Shown: positions 13,304 through 17,823 of the stretch, one piece after another | Layout: every line of letters begins with the position of its first letter | How positions within the stretch are numbered: position 1 is the stretch's first letter | DNA from: an uncultured Clostridia bacterium | GTDB taxonomy: Bacteria; Bacillota; Clostridia; TANB77; CAG-508 | NCBI GenBank assembly: GCA_934157205.1 | Contig: CAKPHJ010000026.1 | Location: 1-17,823, forward strand | Direction of reading: 5' to 3' | DNA length: 17,823 bases | Made by a program: the position numbers and the translations under genes | The notes under the pieces: generated by a model | Seen by the model: only the letters and a program-made list of their open reading frames with translations | Databases searched by the model: none | Told to the model about the DNA's origin: nothing

Positions 13304-14441
13304 TTTTATAAATCCTTTCAAATATTTTAAGAAATTCGTCTATTTCTTCTTCTGTTGTTAAATGACTTAAACTTATTCTCCATGCTGACAATGCTCTTTT
13401 TCTGTCATGTGTCATAGCCATTACAATCCTAGAAGGTGTAATAGTTACAGTGCATGCAGATTTAATAGAAATACATACTCCATATTCTTCTAATTTTTTC
13501 TTAAAATCAACTGCTTTTACTCCCATTACACTTATATTTAATATGTAAGGATTTTCGTTTGATATTGTATTAATTTTTATGTCACTATATTTTTTCATAT
13601 AGTTTCTTATTTTTTCATTTAATTTTTTTACATATTCTTTTCTTTGTTCAAAATTTTCAAAGGTTATTTCTAAAGCTTTTTCCATGCTGCTAATTTGTCC
13701 TAGTACAGGTGTTCCGCTTCTATAAATTGTTGTACTTGCACCGCCATTTATTAATGGTTCTAAAACAATATCTTTTCTTTTTATTAATGCTCCAAAACCA
13801 TTTAATCCATAAAATTTATGTGGACTAAATGATATTAAATCAACATTTTCTAAATTTAAATTGATTTTTCCGATAGCTTGTGTACAATCAACATGTAAAA
13901 AACAATTTTCATATTGTTTTATTATATTTGCAATTTCATTTATAGGTTGTACAATTCCTACTTCACTATCTACATATCCAATAGATACAAGGATAGTATC
14001 TTTTCTTATTAAGCTTTTTAAATGTTCAATATCTATTTTACCATCATTATTTATGTTTAAAATATCAATTTCATATCCTTGCTCTTTTAGATATGTTAAT
14101 GGACTACTTACCGAAGAATGTTCTAAAAATGTAGTAATTATATGTTTTCCATTTTCTTTATAACTATTTGCAACTCCTTTTATTGCTAAATTATTTGACT
14201 CACTAGATCCAGATGTATATATAATTTCTGAATTTTGATTTAAATTAGCATTATTTTGAAACATTTTTAATATATTTTGTGTTGCATTTTCAATTTTTTC
14301 CTTTGCTTTTTTTCCTAATTCATGCGTAGAATTTGGATTAGCAAAATATTTTAATGTTGTTTCATTAAAAACTTTTAAAACGTCAGTATCAACTGGTGTA
14401 TTTGCAGCATAATCTAAGTATATATACTTTTTTGTATCCAA
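13290..14441 (-). CDS. cysteine desulfurase (NifS/IscS family)
   Basis: A PLP enzyme that converts cysteine to alanine and holds the sulfur as a persulfide for delivery to Fe-S or thiolation partners. The 383 residues match the family length. Visible are YLDYAAN at the N-terminus, ANPNSTHELG, TSGSSESNN, His108 in LEHSS, HVDCTQAIGK, the PLP lysine Lys209 in SPHKFYG, and the persulfide cysteine Cys330 in KSACTVT. Start is TTG at 14441, one base after the tcdA stop, with AAGGAG nine bases upstream. It is tightly coupled to tcdA and the TtcA-like gene, so its sulfur probably goes to tRNA thiolation. It also parallels the CsdA-TcdA association known from E. coli. It is not linked to iscU here. Confidence 0.96.
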   Translation of the reverse strand: MDTKKYIYLDYAANTPVDTDVLKVFNETTLKYFANPNSTHELGKKAKEKIENATQNILKMFQNNANLNQNSEIIYTSGSSESNNLAIKGVANSYKENGKHIITTFLEHSSVSSPLTYLKEQGYEIDILNINNDGKIDIEHLKSLIRKDTILVSIGYVDSEVGIVQPINEIANIIKQYENCFLHVDCTQAIGKINLNLENVDLISFSPHKFYGLNGFGALIKRKDIVLEPLINGGASTTIYRSGTPVLGQISSMEKALEITFENFEQRKEYVKKLNEKIRNYMKKYSDIKINTISNENPYILNISVMGVKAVDFKKKLEEYGVCISIKSACTVTITPSRIVMAMTHDRKRALSAWRISLSHLTTEEEIDEFLKIFERIYKNGKI

Positions 14442-14442
14442 T

Positions 14443-15207
14443 TTAATTTACTCCTTGTTTTATTATATCTTTTACTACTTCACTTGCAATCATAAGTCCT
14501 GCTGTAGAAGGAACAAATGATATACTTCCTGGAACTTGATTTCTTTGTGAACATTTTCTTTTTGTTCCTGGAGGACATATACAATTGGTTTTACAGCTAC
14601 ATTCTAGTGTTTCATCTGGTTTTATTGGTTCTTCTTTTGAAAAAATAACTTTTAAACTTTTTATATTTCTTTTTCTAAGCTCTTTTCTCATAACTTTTGC
14701 TAATGGACATATACTAGTTTTGTATATATCTGTTATTTCGAATTTTGATGGATCAAGTTTGTTTCCAGTTCCCATAGCTGATATTATAGGTATATTAAAC
14801 TTTTGTGCTTGCATAACTAATTCTATTTTTGCAGTTACTGTGTCAATACAATCTACAATGTATGTTATATCATTTTTTATAATGTTAGAGTCTGAATTTG
14901 GCATAAAAAATTCTTTGTATGTTTCTACTTTTGAATTAGGATTTATTTCTAAAATTCTTTCTTTTGCAACATCAACCTTATATTTTCCTATTGTTTTTCT
15001 AGTAGCAATTATTTGTCTATTTAAATTTGTTAAACATATTTTATCATCATCTACTAAAATAAAGTTTTCTATTCCCGCTCTTACAAGCCCTTCTAATACA
15101 AAAGAACCTACTCCTCCTAGTCCAAATATTGCAACTTTAGCATTATTTAATTTTTTTATTCCTTCTTTTCCTATTAATAATTCTGTTCTTGAAAATTGAT
15201 TAAGCAT
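14443..15207 (-). CDS. tcdA: tRNA threonylcarbamoyladenosine dehydratase (E1-like)
   Basis: TcdA/CsdL converts t6A37 of ANN-decoding tRNAs to its cyclic form (ct6A) with ATP. The 254 residues contain an E1/MoeB-like Rossmann domain: FSRTELLIG, nucleotide loop GLGGVGS (29-35), DDDKICLTNLNRQ, and CIDTVTAK. A cysteine-rich segment (CSCKTNCICPPGTKRKC) precedes SFVPSTAGL; I recall this insert as normal in clostridial members. GGAAG precedes the ATG at 15207. It is the first gene of the operon, driven by a consensus promoter at the end of cadA. The next gene is a cysteine desulfurase, matching the E. coli CsdA-CsdL partnership. Its substrates include tRNA-Thr, whose gene and synthetase are in the same window. 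Confidence 0.95.
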   Translation of the reverse strand: MLNQFSRTELLIGKEGIKKLNNAKVAIFGLGGVGSFVLEGLVRAGIENFILVDDDKICLTNLNRQIIATRKTIGKYKVDVAKERILEINPNSKVETYKEFFMPNSDSNIIKNDITYIVDCIDTVTAKIELVMQAQKFNIPIISAMGTGNKLDPSKFEITDIYKTSICPLAKVMRKELRKRNIKSLKVIFSKEEPIKPDETLECSCKTNCICPPGTKRKCSQRNQVPGSISFVPSTAGLMIASEVVKDIIKQGVN

Positions 15208-15260
15208 TTTTTTACTTCCATTCTTTTTATAATTTGCTTTTCTGATTTTATTTCAATTTT

Positions 15261-15289
15261 ATTATATAATGCAGAAGAGTAATTGTCAA
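15261..15289 (-). promoter_or_regulatory. tcdA: sigma-A promoter of the tcdA operon
   Basis: Minus strand TTGACA (15289-15284), 17-bp spacer, TATAAT (15266-15261): a full consensus match. The -35 box abuts the cadA stop codon and lies in the loop and stem of the cadA hairpin. Confidence 0.85.
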
Positions 15290-15297
15290 TTACTCTT
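15275..15297. terminator. hairpin at the end of cadA, possible terminator
   Basis: AAGAGTAATTG (15275-15285) and its exact reverse complement (15287-15297) separated by one base, covering the cadA stop codon. The following minus-strand sequence (CTTCTGC) has no proper U-run, so it may terminate weakly or instead be a dyad over the tcdA -35 box. Confidence 0.45.
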
Positions 15298-17131
15298 TTA
15301 CCCTTAACATTCTTAAAGAATTTATAATTGCAAGTATTGAAACACCTACATCTGCGAATACTGCTTCCCACATGTTTGCAATTCCAATTGCACTTAATAT
15401 TAATACCATTATTTTAACAAAAATTGCAAATATTATATTTTCTTTAACTATTCTCATTGTTTTTTTAGAAATTTTCATTGTTTTACTTATTTTAGATGTT
15501 TCATCTGTCATAATAACAATATCTGCCGCTTCAATTGCCGCGTCTGATCCCAATCCACCCATTGCAATACCAATATCAGATAATGCAAGAACAGGAGCAT
15601 CATTTATTCCATCACCAACAAATACTACCTTTCCATTTTTTGATTTTTCTTTTATTAATTCTTCAACTTTTTTTACTTTTCCATCAGGTAGTAATTCTGT
15701 ATAAACCTCGTCTAATTCTAATTTTTTAGCAACTGCTTCTCCCACTTCTTTTCTGTCTCCTGTAAGCATAACTGTTTTCTTTACATTTAATTTTTTCAAT
15801 TCGTCAATTGCAAGTTTAGAATCATTTTTTATTTTATCTGAAATTAGTATATGTCCTGCAAATTTATTATTTATTGCAACATATAATATAGTTCCTACTT
15901 CATTACATTTTTCAAAATCAATGTTTCTTTTTTTCATTAGTTTTTCATTTCCAACTAAAACTTCTTTATCTTCTACTATTGCCTCAATTCCATAACCACT
16001 AATCTCTTCTGTTTTACCAACTAATTCTTTATTAATTTCTTCGCCATACGCTCTTTTTATTGATTCAGCAGTTGGGTGATTAGAAAAGTTTTCCGCATAT
16101 GCTACAATTTTTATTAATTCTTTTTGGCTTATTCCTATTGCATTTACATTTTGTACCTCAAAAACGCCTTCTGTTAATGTTCCTGTTTTGTCAAATACTA
16201 CTATTTCTGTATTTGATAACATTTCTAGATAATTACTTCCTTTTATTAAAACACCAATTTTAGAAGCTCCCCCTATTCCACCAAAAAAGCCTAAAGGTAT
16301 TGATATAACTAATGCACAAGGACAAGATACAACTAAAAATGTCAGTGCTCTATATATCCATTCTACAAATGTTGTTCCTTTAAATATAAAAGGTGGTATG
16401 AGTGCAAGTATAAGTGCAACTATTACTACAATAGGAGTATAATATTTAGCAAATTTGCTGATAAATTTTTCAGATTGAGATTTTTTATTACTAGCATTTT
16501 CAACTAAATCTAAAATTTTACTAACTGTAGATTCTCCAAATTCTTTAACTACTTCAATTGTAAGTAGTCCATTTTTATTTATATATCCGCTTAAAACATC
16601 ATCTCCTACTGTAACCTCTCTAGGTATAGATTCTCCTGTTAAAGCTGATGTATCTACCATAGAACTTCCTGTTTTTATAATACCATCTAAAGGTATTTTC
16701 TCACCTGGTTTTACTGTGATTATTTCACCAATTTTAACATCTGACGGATTTACTTTTTCTATTTTTGAATTTCTATTTACATTTGCATAATCTGGTCTAA
16801 TATCCATTAAACTAGCAATTGATTTTCTCGACTTATCTAATGCATAATCTTGAAATAATTCTCCTATTTGATAAAATAGCATTACAGCTACTGCTTCTGG
16901 AAATTCCCCTATACCAAACGCACCAAGGGTAGCAATTGCCATTAAAAAATTTTCATCAAATACTTCTCCTTTTAATATGTTTTTTACAGCTTTCTGCACA
17001 ATTTTAGCTCCAACTAATAAATAACTTATAATATAAATAATATTGTTTATCCATACGTTTTCAAATCTTACTAAAATTGAAAATACGAATAATATAAATG
17101 ATATAATAATTAAATATAATCTTTTTTTCAT
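15290..17131 (-). CDS. cadA: P1B-type heavy-metal (Cd/Zn/Pb) exporting ATPase
   Basis: A plasma-membrane pump that exports divalent soft metals. From the chosen start it has 613 residues. Motifs: actuator TGES (165-168), metal-site SCPCAL (269-274) typical of P1B-2 Zn/Cd/Pb pumps, the phosphorylated Asp314 in DKTGTLT, the signature His-Pro in NHPTAES, GDGINDAP, and the final-helix aspartate in ADVGVSILAIINSLRM. There is no N-terminal HMA metal-binding domain, so it is shorter than typical CadA (about 700 residues or more). The ATG at 17143 directly abuts the GGA of its would-be ribosome site, so the ATG at 17131 is preferred. It follows a cadC-type repressor by about 80 bases and is co-transcribed with it. 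Confidence 0.95.
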   Translation of the reverse strand: MKKRLYLIIISFILFVFSILVRFENVWINNIIYIISYLLVGAKIVQKAVKNILKGEVFDENFLMAIATLGAFGIGEFPEAVAVMLFYQIGELFQDYALDKSRKSIASLMDIRPDYANVNRNSKIEKVNPSDVKIGEIITVKPGEKIPLDGIIKTGSSMVDTSALTGESIPREVTVGDDVLSGYINKNGLLTIEVVKEFGESTVSKILDLVENASNKKSQSEKFISKFAKYYTPIVVIVALILALIPPFIFKGTTFVEWIYRALTFLVVSCPCALVISIPLGFFGGIGGASKIGVLIKGSNYLEMLSNTEIVVFDKTGTLTEGVFEVQNVNAIGISQKELIKIVAYAENFSNHPTAESIKRAYGEEINKELVGKTEEISGYGIEAIVEDKEVLVGNEKLMKKRNIDFEKCNEVGTILYVAINNKFAGHILISDKIKNDSKLAIDELKKLNVKKTVMLTGDRKEVGEAVAKKLELDEVYTELLPDGKVKKVEELIKEKSKNGKVVFVGDGINDAPVLALSDIGIAMGGLGSDAAIEAADIVIMTDETSKISKTMKISKKTMRIVKENIIFAIFVKIMVLILSAIGIANMWEAVFADVGVSILAIINSLRMLRVKE

Positions 17132-17212
17132 AATTATTGACATTCCTTTCTTTTAATGTATAAAGTTTAATTTTAAATATGTATTTTAAATTATTTTTCA
17201 AACCTATTTTCC

Positions 17213-17575
17213 TTATTTTTTATGCTCTATATGTTCAAGAGCTACTTCAAATACTTCTTTTATATGGTTATCATCTAATGTATAATAAACTTCCTTACCT
17301 TTTCTTCTGCACTTTACTATATTCATTCTACGCAATGTTCCTAATTGATGTGATATTGATGATTTGCTCATATTTAATACATTAGCAATATCACATACAC
17401 ACATTTCATTTAAATCTAAAGCAAATAGTATTTTAGCTCTTGTTGTATCACCTAAAATTTTAAAAAACTCTGCAATTTTATTAAATACATCTTCTTCGGG
17501 CATTTTGCTTATTGTTTCATTTACTGTATTTTCATGTATTATATTGCAATCACATATAAATTCATTTTTAGACAT
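17213..17575 (-). CDS. cadC: CadC/SmtB-type ArsR-family metal-sensing repressor
   Basis: A dimeric winged-helix repressor released from DNA by Cd/Pb/Zn. The 120 residues have the recognition helix at about 68-80 (MSKSSISHQLGTLRR). Both family metal sites appear intact. The alpha-3N site has Cys8 and Cys10 (FICDC) and Cys59 and Cys61 (MCVCD). The alpha-5 site has Asp102, His104, His115 and His118, matching SmtB Asp104, His106, His117 and Glu120 in spacing with one His-for-Glu change. Start at 17575 is fixed by AGGAGG six bases upstream; an upstream in-frame codon at 17596 lies before that site. It precedes cadA in one operon and is almost certainly autoregulated through two palindromes at its promoter. 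Confidence 0.95.
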   Translation of the reverse strand: MSKNEFICDCNIIHENTVNETISKMPEEDVFNKIAEFFKILGDTTRAKILFALDLNEMCVCDIANVLNMSKSSISHQLGTLRRMNIVKCRRKGKEVYYTLDDNHIKEVFEVALEHIEHKK

Positions 17576-17596
17576 ATAATCCCTCCTTTGTAACAA

Positions 17597-17612
17597 TTGA
17601 GTATTTATTCAA
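17597..17612. promoter_or_regulatory. CadC operator copy 2 (downstream of the start site)
   Basis: TTGAGTA-TT-TATTCAA, a 7+2+7 palindrome with one mismatch, matching copy 1 (17629-17644). It falls just downstream of the predicted transcription start. Confidence 0.7.
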
Positions 17613-17621
17613 CTCAACTAT

Positions 17622-17651
17622 ATTATAATTGAATAGATATTCAACTGTCAA
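17622..17651 (-). promoter_or_regulatory. sigma-A promoter of cadC-cadA
   Basis: Minus strand TTGACA (17651-17646), 18-bp spacer, TATAAT (17627-17622). The spacer is almost filled by operator copy 1, so repressor binding would block polymerase. Confidence 0.85.
17629..17644. promoter_or_regulatory. CadC operator copy 1 (between -35 and -10)
   Basis: Perfect palindrome TTGAATA-GA-TATTCAA of the form bound by CadC/SmtB repressors. Its centre is 32 bp from copy 2, about three helical turns. Confidence 0.8.
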
Positions 17652-17661
17652 TGTTTTTTTT

Positions 17662-17694
17662 AAAATAATATGTATTAAACATGCATATTATTTT
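17662..17694. repeat. 11-bp inverted repeat upstream of cadC
   Basis: AAAATAATATG (17662-17672) and CATATTATTTT (17684-17694) with an 11-base loop. Very AT-rich; no gene can be assigned to it. Confidence 0.35.
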
Positions 17695-17735
17695 TATTAA
17701 AAGTTTGTTTAAACCAGTTCTTAATTTTTGTAAAA

Positions 17736-17785
17736 AATAATTGATAAAAGATGGAGCTATACTTCTCCATCTTTTATCAATTATT
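17736..17785 (-). terminator. strong intrinsic terminator of a gene beyond the right edge
   Basis: A perfect 21-bp stem (17736-17756 with 17765-17785) and an 8-base loop, followed on the minus strand by a T-run (TTATTTTTTAC). It should end a minus-strand transcript entering from the right. A frame ending ...KLAERKYYMNNCNN with TGA at 17779-17777 inside the stem may be the tail of that gene. Only 14 codons are visible, and another frame is also open for a few codons, so I do not call it. Confidence 0.8.
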
Positions 17786-17823
17786 GCAATTATTCATATA
17801 ATATTTTCTTTCTGCAAGTTTAT

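Noticed and set aside
14443..15207. Cysteine-rich insert in TcdA as a novel metal site
   Set aside because: I recall the same CxCPPG...C segment as a regular feature of clostridial TcdA proteins.

Overview
This is a low-GC, AT-rich chromosomal segment of a Gram-positive, probably spore-forming anaerobe of the Bacillota (class Clostridia). The evidence is a sporulation sigma factor (SigH), dipicolinate synthase subunit B, sortase plus an LPXTG surface protein, strong AGGAGG ribosome binding sites, TTG/GTG starts and clostridial-type operons. I cannot name a genus. Nearly all genes lie on the minus strand. There is no prophage, IS element or CRISPR array.

Layout, left to right: the 3' part of a XerC/D-type tyrosine recombinase (+) cut by the window edge; a small membrane protein of the putative ABC-transporter type IV family; dpaB (spoVFB) without dpaA beside it; a 609-residue protein I do not recognise; a sortase (+) converging on a 129-residue LPKTG protein; ychF; thrS, divergent from tRNA-Thr(GGT); sigH; a membrane-anchored GH18 hydrolase; and a tight operon read tcdA, cysteine desulfurase, TtcA-like thiolase, TSCPD-domain protein, hemolysin III, GH18. 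At the right end is a cadC-cadA metal-efflux operon with two palindromic operators.

Functionally, tcdA, the desulfurase and the TtcA-like protein form a sulfur-transfer/tRNA-modification group. thrS and its cognate tRNA are transcribed from back-to-back promoters. cadC-cadA is a self-contained Cd/Zn/Pb resistance unit. Clear sigma-A promoters (TTGACA or a near match, 17-18 bp, TATAAT or TAAAAT) precede the permease, LPXTG, thrS, tRNA, sigH, tcdA and cadC transcription units.

The standout observation: two genes, sigH and the hemolysin III gene, are broken by a total of four +1 frameshifts. At all four the reading frame runs into an in-frame CGG codon, and skipping its C (reading GGA or GGT, glycine) restores the conserved protein. 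By my hand scan no intact gene in the window (about 5,000 codons) has a single in-frame CGG, although CGG occurs about sixteen times out of frame on their coding strands. This suggests that CGG is unassigned or poorly decoded in this organism and acts as a +1 frameshift site. The alternative is that a sequencing artefact has, by chance, the same signature each time.
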